From positions 62,001 through 126,000 of the forward strand of contig CAWHJW010000009.1 in assembly GCA_963829725.1 (NCBI GenBank): a stretch of DNA of 64,000 nt. The letters are read 5' to 3'. Both the position numbers and the translations under genes were made by a program. The stretch is from RYN-230 sp963829725 (GTDB lineage: Bacteria; Actinomycetota; Actinomycetes; Streptosporangiales; Streptosporangiaceae). Shown here in pieces: positions 46,460 to 54,717 of this stretch; position 1 is the stretch's first letter, and each line of letters begins with the position of its first letter. The notes below the pieces were generated by a model. That model made no database searches, was not told the DNA's origin, and saw nothing but the letters and a program-made list of their open reading frames with translations.

Positions 46460-46810
46460 CCGCTCGCCTCCTGTCCGGCACCAAACTACCGGGCGTCGCA
46501 CATCCGGCGGAGCAGGCCGGACCATGCCGGGCCTGATCGCCGGGAAGCGGGGATCGGGAAGAGCGGATATTGCCCGCCCGCAGGCCGGGATCTAGTGTGC
46601 GGTTGAGTTCGACCCTGTGCGGTGGCGCGCCCTTGCCTGCCGGCCGGTGCTGGCTGGTCGGCGGTCCTTGCCCGCCGGCCGGCGCTGCCGCGGGGTGGAA
46701 TGCCGGGGGTCCGGGGGGTCGCCCCCGGGCTAGCAGAGCCAGCGGAAATTGCCGTGACGCCGTGGCTCAGGCCCTGTTAGCGTGGCGTTTCCCGACCCGG
46801 AGAATGCCAG
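46460..46810. other. Divergent intergenic region of ccdA and the MFS gene, with a repeat copy
   Basis: No gene recognised. The segment 46505-46610 is moderately GC-rich and featureless; 46620-46690 has two similar TTGCC(T/C)GCCGGCCGG stretches (46633 and 46668). Interspersed repeat copy 3 lies at 46694-46739. The MFS start at 46811 is preceded by GGAGAATGCC. Confidence 0.4.
46694..46739 (-). repeat. Interspersed 47-bp hairpin repeat, copy 3
   Basis: On the minus strand: CTCTGCTAGCCCGGGGGCGA, then CCCCCCGGACCCCCGGCATT. This is the copy closest to the consensus of copies 1, 2, 4 and 5. Here it lies in a divergent promoter region rather than after a gene, so it is not simply a terminator. Confidence 0.7.
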
Positions 46811-48082
46811 ATGAGCCGCGGCCTGCTGCGGATGGATCTTGAACCGCTGCGGGAATCCCGGGACTTCCGGCTGCTGCTGGCCAGCCGCAGCGTCACCCTG
46901 TTCGGCACGGACGCGGCGGCGGTGGCCCTCCTGGTGCAGGCCAAGCAGCTCACCGGATCAGCTGTCGCGGTCGGCCTGCTCGGGGTGGCCGAGCTGCTCC
47001 CGATCATCGTGTTCGGCCTGTACGGCGGGCTGCTCGCCGACCGGTTCGACCGGGGCCGGATGCTCCGCTGGTGCGAGGCCGGGCTGGGCATCCTGGCCGC
47101 GCTGCTGACCGTCAACGCGGCGCTGCCGCACCCGGCGATCTGGCCGCTGTACCTGCTGGCCGCGGCGATGACCATGCTCTCTTCGCTGCAGCGCCCGTCC
47201 TTCGATGCCGCGGTGCCCAGGACGGTGCGCCGGGACCGGCTGAGCGCCGCGTCCGCGCTGCTGTCCATGACTTCCAACGCGGGCGAGATCGTGGCCACCG
47301 CGCTCGGCGGGGCGGTCGCCGCGGCCGCCGGGGCCGGGTTCGTCTACGGGCTGGACGCCGCGACCTTCGCCGTGTCCTGGTGGCTGCTGACCCGGCTCAG
47401 CCCGCTGCCGCCGCCCGAAGCGGGCGAGCACACCCCCGCCCCGGGGCTGCGCGGCATTGTCTCCGGGCTGCGCTACGCCCGCGGCCGTCCCGACCTGATC
47501 GGCTCCTACCTGGCCGACCTGTCCGCCATGACGTTCGCCTACCCGAACGCGCTGTTCCCGTTCCTGGCCGCCGACCTGCACGCGACCTGGGCGGTGGGGC
47601 TGATGTTCGCCGCGCCCGCCGTCGGCGCGCTGGCCTGCTCCGCGCTGAGCGGCTGGACCCGCCGGGTCCGCCGGCTGGGCGTGGCCATCGCCCTGTCGGC
47701 CGCCGTCTGGGGTGCGGCCGTCACCGCCCTGGGCCTGGCCCCGGACGTCGGCGTGGCCCTCGGCTGCCTGCTAGCCGCCGGGGCGGCCGACATGCTGAGC
47801 GGCATCTTCCGGGACACGCTGTGGAATCAGAGCATCCCGGACGCGCTGCGCGGCCGGATGGCCGGCGTGGAGATGCTGAGCTACGCGGTCGGGCCCTCGG
47901 CCGGGCAGGCCCGCGGCGGCGCGGTAGCCGCGCTGACCAGCGCCCGGTTCGCGCTCTGCTCCGGCGGGCTGACCTGCATCGCCTCGGTCGGGGTGGTGTG
48001 CCTGGCGCTCCCCGGCTTCACCCGGTACCGTTCCGCCTCCGCGGTTCCGCGGGCTCATGCCGCCGTCGGGTGCCCGGACTAG
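46811..48082 (+). CDS. MFS transporter (enterobactin exporter EntS-like)
   Basis: 423 aa with about twelve hydrophobic helices. The loop 2-3 motif GLLADRFDRGRMLRWCEAGL (GxxxDRxxRR type), the opening DFRLLLASRSVTLFGTDAAAV and the helix-6/7 loop with IVSGLRYARGRPDLIGSYLA mark the MFS_3/EntS-like group. These export siderophores or drugs by proton antiport. No siderophore genes are nearby, so the substrate is open. The final 30 residues are hydrophilic. Confidence 0.87.
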   Translation: MSRGLLRMDLEPLRESRDFRLLLASRSVTLFGTDAAAVALLVQAKQLTGSAVAVGLLGVAELLPIIVFGLYGGLLADRFDRGRMLRWCEAGLGILAALLTVNAALPHPAIWPLYLLAAAMTMLSSLQRPSFDAAVPRTVRRDRLSAASALLSMTSNAGEIVATALGGAVAAAAGAGFVYGLDAATFAVSWWLLTRLSPLPPPEAGEHTPAPGLRGIVSGLRYARGRPDLIGSYLADLSAMTFAYPNALFPFLAADLHATWAVGLMFAAPAVGALACSALSGWTRRVRRLGVAIALSAAVWGAAVTALGLAPDVGVALGCLLAAGAADMLSGIFRDTLWNQSIPDALRGRMAGVEMLSYAVGPSAGQARGGAVAALTSARFALCSGGLTCIASVGVVCLALPGFTRYRSASAVPRAHAAVGCPD

Positions 48083-48156
48083 ACGGGATTAGACGCGCGC
48101 GGAATGCGCGATAACTGCCAGCGGCCTTAACTTCCCGGCATGGGGACTGGAAGGTG

Positions 48157-49545
48157 TCAGCCCAGGTCGCGGATGGCCGTCTCGATCGCGCGGTGGAAGG
48201 TGGGGTAGGCGTAGATCATCTCGCGGAGCCGCCGGACCGGGACCCGGGCGTGCACCGCGAGCGCGAGCAGGCCGAGCACCTCGCCGCCGGACGGGCCGGC
48301 CGAGGTGGCGCCCACCAGCACGTCCCGGCCAGAGTCGGCGACCACCTTGATGAACCCGTCGTTGCCGGCCTTGTGGATCCAGCCCCGGGCGGATTCCGGA
48401 AGCTTCGCGAAGCCGGTGATGACCGGGATGCCCTGCTCCCGGGCCTGCCGCTCGGACAGCCCGACCGACCCGATCTCGGGGTCGGTGAAGGTGACCCGGG
48501 GCACCGCGTGGTACTCGGCGGGGGAGACCTCCCGGCCGAGGATGCCGTCGATCACGATGCCCGCCTGGTACATCGACATGTGGGTGAACGCCCCGTGCCC
48601 GGTCATGTCACCGATGGCCCAGACGCCGGTCCCGTCCGGCCAGCTCGCCCCGGCCGTGACCCGCAGGTGATCGTCCACCGGGATGGCCCGGGCGTTCTCG
48701 TCCAGGCCGAGCACGCCCACCCCGGCCCGGGCCAGGTTGGTGCGCCGGCCGGTGGCCACCAGCAGGGCGTCGCCAGCCACCTCGGTCCCGTCGGACAGGT
48801 CCACGGTGAAGCTGATGCCGTCGTGCCGCACCGCCCGGGCCGTGGTGCCGGTGCGCACCCCGATCCCGTCCCGGTCGAACACCCCGGCCAGCAGCGCGCC
48901 CGTCTCCGGCTCCTCCATGGGCAGCAGCTGCCCGGCGCCCTCGATCACCGTGACGATGGCCCCGAACCGGGCGAAGACCTGGGACAGCTCGGCGCCGATC
49001 GCGCCGCCGCCCAGCACCAGCAGCGAGTCCGGCACTCCGGTGGCCTCGATGGCATCCCGGTTGGTCCAGTACGGGGTGCCGGCCAGGCCCTCGACCGGCG
49101 GCACGGCCGGCTCGGTCCCGGTGTTCAGGATGATGGCCCGCCGGGCCCGCAGCACGTGCTCACCGACGGTGACCTGGCCGGGCCCGGTGATCCGGCCCGT
49201 GCCGCGGAAGAACTGGCCCCCGGTGCGGGTGAACCGGTCCACCGCGGCCTTGTCGTCCCAGCTGTCGGTGGCCTCTTCCCGGATCCGGTGGGCTACCGGG
49301 GCCCAGTCCGGCTCGACCTGCGAGCGGCCGGCCAGGCCGGGGATCCGGCGGCCCTCCGCCAGCAGGTCAGCGGCGCGGATCATCATCTTGGACGGCACGC
49401 ACCCCCAGTACGGGCACTCACCGCCGACCAGCCGGGCCTCCACGCCGGCCACGGCCAGCCCGGCCTTCGCCAGCTCCTCAGCGGCGTACTCCCCGCCAGG
49501 CCCCATGCCGACCACGACCACGTCCACTGCGCGCTCGTCGGCCAT
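48157..49545 (-). CDS. NAD(P)/FAD-dependent pyridine nucleotide-disulfide oxidoreductase
   Basis: 462 aa. ATG 49545 with GGGGGAAG upstream is chosen; the frame stays open far upstream but without coding features. The FAD loop VVVVGMGPGGEYAAEELAKA is followed by the redox pair in GGECPYWGCVPSKM (CxxxxC). A central NAD loop LVLGGGAIGAELSQVFARFG and the dimerisation domain follow. The C-terminal catalytic motif, normally HPTxxE in dihydrolipoamide/mercuric reductases, reads YPTFHRAIE, with Tyr for the catalytic His. It therefore belongs to the Lpd/MerA superfamily but may reduce quinones or another acceptor rather than a lipoyl disulfide. No 2-oxoacid dehydrogenase genes are adjacent. Confidence 0.87.
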   Translation of the reverse strand: MADERAVDVVVVGMGPGGEYAAEELAKAGLAVAGVEARLVGGECPYWGCVPSKMMIRAADLLAEGRRIPGLAGRSQVEPDWAPVAHRIREEATDSWDDKAAVDRFTRTGGQFFRGTGRITGPGQVTVGEHVLRARRAIILNTGTEPAVPPVEGLAGTPYWTNRDAIEATGVPDSLLVLGGGAIGAELSQVFARFGAIVTVIEGAGQLLPMEEPETGALLAGVFDRDGIGVRTGTTARAVRHDGISFTVDLSDGTEVAGDALLVATGRRTNLARAGVGVLGLDENARAIPVDDHLRVTAGASWPDGTGVWAIGDMTGHGAFTHMSMYQAGIVIDGILGREVSPAEYHAVPRVTFTDPEIGSVGLSERQAREQGIPVITGFAKLPESARGWIHKAGNDGFIKVVADSGRDVLVGATSAGPSGGEVLGLLALAVHARVPVRRLREMIYAYPTFHRAIETAIRDLG

Positions 49546-49637
49546 CGGCGATCTTCCCCCTGCGGTGCGTAGATCCGGGATCCCAGGGTATTCGCTGGCG
49601 AGGCGGGGTGCGCCGCGGGCGTTTCCCCGCCCGGGGC

Positions 49638-49686
49638 AGCGAATGTCCGGGGGTTCCGGGGGGCCGTTACCCCTGGGCTGGCAGAG
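49638..49686 (-). repeat. Interspersed 47-bp hairpin repeat, copy 4
   Basis: The most diverged copy. On the minus strand it begins CTCTGCCAGCCCAGGGG, then TAACGG, CCCCCCGGAACCCCCGG and ACATTCGC. It lies in the divergent gap between the flavin oxidoreductase and egtA. Confidence 0.6.
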
Positions 49687-49801
49687 CGGGGGCACCGGAA
49701 TGTCGGACCCCCGGAGTATGACAGGGTTGGAATGGAGTACTGGAGAGGTTGCTTGTAATGGACGTGGCCGGCGACAACCGACACGGACGGGGCAAATCGA
49801 C

Positions 49802-51241
49802 ATGACCTCTGGGCATGGCAGCGGTGCCCGCTCGGCGGAGCCGCCGCTCACTGAGAGTGATGCTGAGGCGCATGCGCACGGCATCTGCTTCAAGACCGGC
49901 CCGCCCGGCCAGGTAGGCGTGGAGCTGGAGTGGCTGGTCTGTGATGACCGCGACCCAGCCTTGCTCGTCGATCCGCAGCGGGTGGCTGATGCCCTTGCCC
50001 GCCTGGACGCACCCGGATCTCTCCCCGGCCGCGGCTTGCTCACCACCGAGCCTGGCGGCCAGGTCGAGCTTAGTTCCGCGGCCGCGCCGGGCCTGGGTAC
50101 CTGCGTGGCGGCCTCCCGTCGTGACCTGGCCACCATCCGGCAGGCCCTGGAGCCTGCCGGGCTCCGCCTGGCCGGTCACGGAATCGACCCACTCCGCCCG
50201 CCGCGCCGGGTCCTCGACCTGCCGCGGTACGTGGCCATGGAGGAATTCTTCGACCGGGCCGGCCCCTGGGGCCGGTTCATGATGTGCAGCACCGCCTCGG
50301 TCCAGGTGTGCCTGGACGCCGGGGAGGAGGCCGGCAGCGCCGGGTTCCGCTGGCGCTGGCGGGTGCTGCACGCGCTCGGCCCGGTGCTGGTGGCCGCGTT
50401 CGCCCACTCCCCGCTGTACCGCGGCACGCCAACCGGCTGGAAATCGACCCGGCGCCTCGTCTGGTCCCGGCTGGACCCGAGCCGCACCCGGGCCCCGGCG
50501 GGCGCGGAGCCGCTGCCCGCGGGCGGCTGGCCCGATGGCCGCGACCCCCGGGATTCCTGGACGGCCTACGTGCTGGACGCCGAGGTGATGTGCGTCCGGC
50601 GGCCCGGCTCGCCGGGCTTGACCGTCCCGCCCGGGCTCACCTTCCGGCAGTGGCTGCGCGGGCCCGCCGCGGACCGCCCGACCGCGGCCGACCTGGACTA
50701 CCACCTGTCCACCCTGTTCCCGCCGGTCCGGCCGCGCGGCCACCTGGAGCTGCGGGTCATCGACGCGCAGCCCGGCGACGGCTGGATCGTGCCCACCGCG
50801 CTGGTCACCGCGCTGGTCGAGGACCCCGGGGCCACGCAGGCCGCGATGGCGGCGGCGGAGCCGGTATGGCGGGCCACGCCGCGGCACGGCAACGGCAACG
50901 GACACGGACACGGCAACGGACACGGCAACGGACACGGCAACGGCGGCCAGGGCGATCCCGGCGCCCTCACCCCGTGGCTGCGGGCGGCCCGCTACGGGCT
51001 GGCCGAGCCGGGCCTGGCCCGCGCCGCCCGGGAGTGCTTCGCCGCGGCGGACGGCGCGCTGGGCCGCCTGGACGCCCCCGCCGCGGTCCGGGCCGCCGTC
51101 GCCCGGTTCGCCGACCGTTACGTGCATCGCGGCCGCTGCCCGGCCGACGACCGGCTGGACGAGGCACGGGACGGCCGTGCCCGGTCCGGTCCCGATCCGG
51201 CCCTGCTGCTGTCCGGCACCCAACCGGAGGAGTCGCCATGA
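49802..51241 (+). CDS. egtA: Glutamate-cysteine ligase EgtA (ergothioneine biosynthesis)
   Basis: 479 aa from ATG 49802; the very long upstream open frame is antisense to the flavoprotein and not coding. It makes gamma-glutamylcysteine, the sulfur donor for ergothioneine. It is a glutamate-cysteine ligase type 2 protein: GVELEWLVCD (ATP/metal Glu), LLTTEPGGQVELSS, RFMMCSTASVQVCLDAG and HLELRVIDAQPGDGWI. A His/Gly/Asn repeat tract occurs near residues 361-381 (HGNGNGHGHGNGHGNG), encoded by a short DNA repeat; it is probably a surface loop. Its stop overlaps the egtB start by four bases, so translation is coupled. Confidence 0.92.
   Translation: MTSGHGSGARSAEPPLTESDAEAHAHGICFKTGPPGQVGVELEWLVCDDRDPALLVDPQRVADALARLDAPGSLPGRGLLTTEPGGQVELSSAAAPGLGTCVAASRRDLATIRQALEPAGLRLAGHGIDPLRPPRRVLDLPRYVAMEEFFDRAGPWGRFMMCSTASVQVCLDAGEEAGSAGFRWRWRVLHALGPVLVAAFAHSPLYRGTPTGWKSTRRLVWSRLDPSRTRAPAGAEPLPAGGWPDGRDPRDSWTAYVLDAEVMCVRRPGSPGLTVPPGLTFRQWLRGPAADRPTAADLDYHLSTLFPPVRPRGHLELRVIDAQPGDGWIVPTALVTALVEDPGATQAAMAAAEPVWRATPRHGNGNGHGHGNGHGNGHGNGGQGDPGALTPWLRAARYGLAEPGLARAARECFAAADGALGRLDAPAAVRAAVARFADRYVHRGRCPADDRLDEARDGRARSGPDPALLLSGTQPEESP
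50884..50944 (+). repeat. 12-bp tandem repeat inside egtA
   Basis: GGACACGGCAAC is repeated about three times, with GGCAAC variants at the front. Length is a multiple of three, so expansion or contraction adds or removes His-Gly-Asn-Gly units without breaking the frame. Confidence 0.7.
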
Positions 51242-52608
51242 CTCTCACCCCGTCCGGACCCGTTCCCGGGCCGCCGCCCGCGGACGCCAGCGGTGAGGCG
51301 CTGCGCGCCGCGATCGCCGGCACCCTGCTGACGGGGCGCGAGCGCACCCGGCTGCTCACCGACGCGGTGGACGACGCCGACCTGGTCCGCCAGCACTCCC
51401 CGCTGATGTCGCCGCTGGTCTGGGACCTGGCGCACATCGCCAACCAGGAGGAGCTGTGGCTGCTCCGGGCGGTCGGCGGCCGGGAGCCGATGCACCCCGA
51501 GATCGACCCGCTCTACGACGCGTTCGAGCACCCCCGGGCGAAGCGCCCCACACTGCCGCTGCTGGCGCCCGCCGAGGCCCGGGCCTACGCCCACGAGGTC
51601 CGCGGCCGGGTGCTGGACGTGCTGGAGGCCGCACGATTCACCGGGGCGCCCCTGGTGACCGGCGGGTTCGCGTTCGGCATGGTGGCCCAGCACGAGCAGC
51701 AGCACGACGAGACCATGCTCGCCACCCACCAGCTGCGCACGGGCGCGGCGGTGCTCAGCGCCCCGCCGCCGGCGGCGCCGCCGGACGCCGCGGGCCTGCC
51801 CGCCGAGGTGCTGGTCCCCGGCGGGCCGTTCACCATGGGTACCTCGGCTGAGCCGTGGGCGCTGGACAATGAGCGGCCCGCGCACACCGTGGAGGTCCCG
51901 TCCTTCTACCTGGACACCACGCCGGTGACCAACGCCGCTTACCAGGAGTTCATCGCCGACGGCGGGTACGCCGACCCGCGGTGGTGGACCGGGGACGGCT
52001 GGGCGCACCGGCAGCGGGCCGGCCTGGAGGCGCCGCTCTTCTGGCGCCGGGAGGGACCGGGCTGGCTGCGCCGCCGGTTCGGGGTCACCGAGCCGGTGCC
52101 GCCCGCCGAGCCGGTGCTGCACGTCTGCTTCTACGAGGCGCAGGCCTATGCCCGGTGGGCGGGCCGGCGGCTGCCCACCGAGGCGGAGTGGGAGAAGGCA
52201 GCCCGGCTCGACCCGGCGGCCGGCCGCACCCGGCGCTTCCCGTGGGGCGACGCGGAGCCCACCCCGGAGCTCGCCAACCTGGGCCAGCGGCACCTGCAGC
52301 CCGCCCCGGCGGGCAGCTACCCGGCCGGCGCGGCGCCGTCCGGGGCGCGCCAGCTGATCGGTGACGTCTGGGAGTGGACCAGCAGCGACTTCCTGCCCTA
52401 CCCGGGCTTCCGGGCCTGGCCGTACCGGGAGTACTCGGAGGTCTTCTTCGGCCCCGAGTACAAGGTGCTCCGCGGCGGGTCGTTCGCGGTCGGCCCGGTG
52501 GCCTGCCGGGGCACCTTCCGCAACTGGGACTACCCGATCCGGCGGCAGGTCTTCGCCGGGTTCCGCACCGCGCGCGACGCCGGGCCGGCCGCCCGGACCG
52601 CGGGGTGA
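51238..52608 (+). CDS. egtB: Ergothioneine biosynthesis sulfoxide synthase EgtB
   Basis: 456 aa; ATG overlaps the egtA stop (ATGA) with GGAGGAG upstream. The non-heme iron enzyme joins gamma-glutamylcysteine and trimethylhistidine with oxygen. The N-terminal DinB-like domain provides the iron ligands: His in WDLAHIANQEELWLLR, and the pair in QHEQQHDETML. The C-terminal formylglycine-generating-enzyme-like domain shows VPGGPFTMGTSAEPWALDNE, RRLPTEAEWEKAARLD, GDVWEWTSSDFLPYPGF and VLRGGSFAVGP. All catalytic regions are intact. Confidence 0.95.
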   Translation: MTLTPSGPVPGPPPADASGEALRAAIAGTLLTGRERTRLLTDAVDDADLVRQHSPLMSPLVWDLAHIANQEELWLLRAVGGREPMHPEIDPLYDAFEHPRAKRPTLPLLAPAEARAYAHEVRGRVLDVLEAARFTGAPLVTGGFAFGMVAQHEQQHDETMLATHQLRTGAAVLSAPPPAAPPDAAGLPAEVLVPGGPFTMGTSAEPWALDNERPAHTVEVPSFYLDTTPVTNAAYQEFIADGGYADPRWWTGDGWAHRQRAGLEAPLFWRREGPGWLRRRFGVTEPVPPAEPVLHVCFYEAQAYARWAGRRLPTEAEWEKAARLDPAAGRTRRFPWGDAEPTPELANLGQRHLQPAPAGSYPAGAAPSGARQLIGDVWEWTSSDFLPYPGFRAWPYREYSEVFFGPEYKVLRGGSFAVGPVACRGTFRNWDYPIRRQVFAGFRTARDAGPAARTAG

Positions 52609-52618
52609 GCCCGGCCGC

Positions 52619-53389
52619 ATGTGCCGCCACCTGGCTTACCTCGGACCGCCCGCCACGCTGCGCGCGGTGCTCAGCGACCCGCCGCACGGCCTGGTCCGGC
52701 AGTCCTGGACACCACGCCGCCAGCGGTACGGGACGGTGAACGTGGACGGGTTCGGGGTCGGCTGGTACGCCCACGCCGACCCGGTCCCGGCCCGCTACCG
52801 CCGGGCCGGGCCCATCTGGGCCGATCCGTCCTTCGCTGACCTGTCCCGGGTCATCGCCACCCGGGCTCTGCTGGCCGCGGTCCGCTCCGCGACCGACGGG
52901 ACCGCCGCCGGGGAGGCGGCCGCCGCGCCGTTCGCGGCCGGCCGGTGGCTGTTCAGTCACAACGGCACACTGAACGGCTGGCCCGGGGCGACCGCCAGCC
53001 TGGCCGCCACGCTGCCGCCCCGGGAACTGCTCGACCTGGAATCCCGCACCGACTCCGCGCTGGCCTGGGCCCTGGTGCTGCACCGGCTGCGGGACGGGGA
53101 GGACATGCCCCGCGCGCTGGCCGGCACGGTCGCCGACCTGGACGCGCACGGGGTGGCCGGCCGGTTCAACTTCCTGCTCACCGACGGCGAGGCGATCGCG
53201 GCCACCGCGGCCGGGGACACGCTCTGCTTCCGCGGCACCGCGGCCAGCGCCGTCGTCGCCTCCGAGCCCGCGGATGACGAGCCGGGCTGGATCGAGGTAC
53301 CGGACCGCTCGGTGCTCACCGCGCGGCCGGGCCAGGTGGATGTGTCCCCGCTGAAAGCCGCCGGTTTAGTAGCGGCCGCCGCGCCATGA
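52619..53389 (+). CDS. egtC: Gamma-glutamyl-hercynylcysteine sulfoxide amidohydrolase EgtC
   Basis: 256 aa from ATG 52619, 11 bases after egtB. It is a class-II glutamine-amidotransferase-like Ntn hydrolase: Cys2, exposed after Met removal (MCRHLAYLGPP), is the nucleophile. GFGVGWYAHADP and WLFSHNGTLNGWPG are the other conserved active-site loops. EgtC removes glutamate from the EgtB product, giving hercynylcysteine sulfoxide. The position within egtABCD and the length agree with the family. Confidence 0.93.
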   Translation: MCRHLAYLGPPATLRAVLSDPPHGLVRQSWTPRRQRYGTVNVDGFGVGWYAHADPVPARYRRAGPIWADPSFADLSRVIATRALLAAVRSATDGTAAGEAAAAPFAAGRWLFSHNGTLNGWPGATASLAATLPPRELLDLESRTDSALAWALVLHRLRDGEDMPRALAGTVADLDAHGVAGRFNFLLTDGEAIAATAAGDTLCFRGTAASAVVASEPADDEPGWIEVPDRSVLTARPGQVDVSPLKAAGLVAAAAP

Positions 53390-53405
53390 CCCGCCACCGC
53401 AGCAC

Positions 53406-54425
53406 ATGACCAACCACCGTTCAGTGACGATCGAGGGAAGGGAACCGCGGACCGTGAGCCGACTCCAGATCGACCGGCGCCTGCCGGACGGGTTCGCCCG
53501 CGCCGCGCTGCGCGCGGACGCCCGGGCCGGGCTGACCGCCACGCCGAAATGGCTGCCGCCCAAGTGGTTCTATGACGACCGGGGGAGCGAGCTGTTCGAG
53601 AAGATCACCCTGCTGCCCGAGTACTACCCGACCCGCGCCGAGCGGTCCATCCTGGCGGCCGCCGCGCCCGGCATCGCCGCGGCCAGCGCCGCCGCCGCCC
53701 TGATCGAGCTCGGCTCCGGCTCCTCGGACAAGACCCGGCTGCTGCTCGACGCGCTCCGCGGGGCCGGGACGCTGCGCAGCTACGTGCCGGTGGACGTCAG
53801 CGAGTCAGCGCTGACCGGGGCCGCGCGCCGGGTGATGGCCAGTTACCCCGGGCTGGCCGTTAAGGCGGTAGTGGCTGACTTCGAGGCGGACCTCGGCCTG
53901 GGCGGCACGGAGGCGCCGCGGCTGGTGGCCTTCCTCGGCAGCACCATCGGCAACCTGCTGCCGGAGGAACGGGCCGCCTTCCTGGCCCGGCTGCGGGCCG
54001 GGCTGGGCCCGGGCGATGCCCTGCTGATCGGCACCGACCTGGTGAAGGACCCGGCCGTGCTGCTCGCGGCCTACGACGACGCCGCCGGGGTGACCGCGGC
54101 CTTCAACAAGAACGTGCTCGCCGTGCTCAACACCGAGCTGGGCGCCGACTTCGACCCGGACGCCTTCGACCACGTGGCGGCCTGGGACGCCGGTCAGGAG
54201 TGGATCGAGATGCGGCTGCGCTCGGCCACCGACCAGGTGGTGGCGCTGCCCGGGATCGGCCTGTCCGTGTCCTTCGCCGAGGGGGAGGAGTGGCGGACCG
54301 AGGTGTCCGCCAAGTTCCGGCGGCCGGGGGTGGCGGCGGAACTCGCCGCCGCGGGTTTCGCGATGCGCTCCTGGTGGACCGATAAGCAGGGCCGGTTCGC
54401 CCTGTCGCTGTCCAGCCCGGCCTGA
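53406..54425 (+). CDS. egtD: L-histidine N(alpha)-methyltransferase EgtD
   Basis: 339 aa from ATG 53406; a GTG at 53454 (MSRLQIDRRL after initiation) with GAGGGAAGGG upstream is an equally good start. The SAM-dependent enzyme trimethylates histidine to hercynine, the first committed step of ergothioneine synthesis. Family segments: KWFYDDRGSELFEKITLLPE, YYPTRAERSIL, the SAM loop LIELGSGSSDKTRLLLDAL, VVADFEADL, FLGSTIGNL and AFNKNVLAVLN. The cluster lacks the final lyase EgtE, which must be encoded elsewhere or replaced. Confidence 0.95.
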   Translation: MTNHRSVTIEGREPRTVSRLQIDRRLPDGFARAALRADARAGLTATPKWLPPKWFYDDRGSELFEKITLLPEYYPTRAERSILAAAAPGIAAASAAAALIELGSGSSDKTRLLLDALRGAGTLRSYVPVDVSESALTGAARRVMASYPGLAVKAVVADFEADLGLGGTEAPRLVAFLGSTIGNLLPEERAAFLARLRAGLGPGDALLIGTDLVKDPAVLLAAYDDAAGVTAAFNKNVLAVLNTELGADFDPDAFDHVAAWDAGQEWIEMRLRSATDQVVALPGIGLSVSFAEGEEWRTEVSAKFRRPGVAAELAAAGFAMRSWWTDKQGRFALSLSSPA

Positions 54426-54717
54426 TCAAACCGGTGCGGAGTCGCGCCCCGGGCGCGCCCGTTGTGGGACAATACCGTGCCTGACGGGCGGTAGCTGGCA
54501 CGGCACGGTGAGCATGGGTTACTGAACTCTTGATGACGGCCCTCCCGTCGTCGGCCACCGGGGAGGAAGGCCCGCCGGTGACCGGTAAGGTGCAGGCCAG
54601 GAACCTCGGCATGCGCGGTGTACCGACGTTGGATGCGAGGCGACGCACATCACCATGGACCCACGGGATCTGGCGGGCTGCCCGGTAGCGGGCCGGCGCA
54701 GCCGGCGGGAGTGACGG

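Noticed and set aside
50884..50944. CRISPR-like short repeat array
   Set aside because: Units are contiguous without spacers and lie in frame inside egtA; this is a coding tandem repeat. No CRISPR array or cas gene was seen anywhere in the window.
54426..54717. Small gene or RNA between egtD and the phosphopantetheinyl transferase
   Set aside because: No open frame with a ribosome site and no clear structured RNA; nothing supportable.
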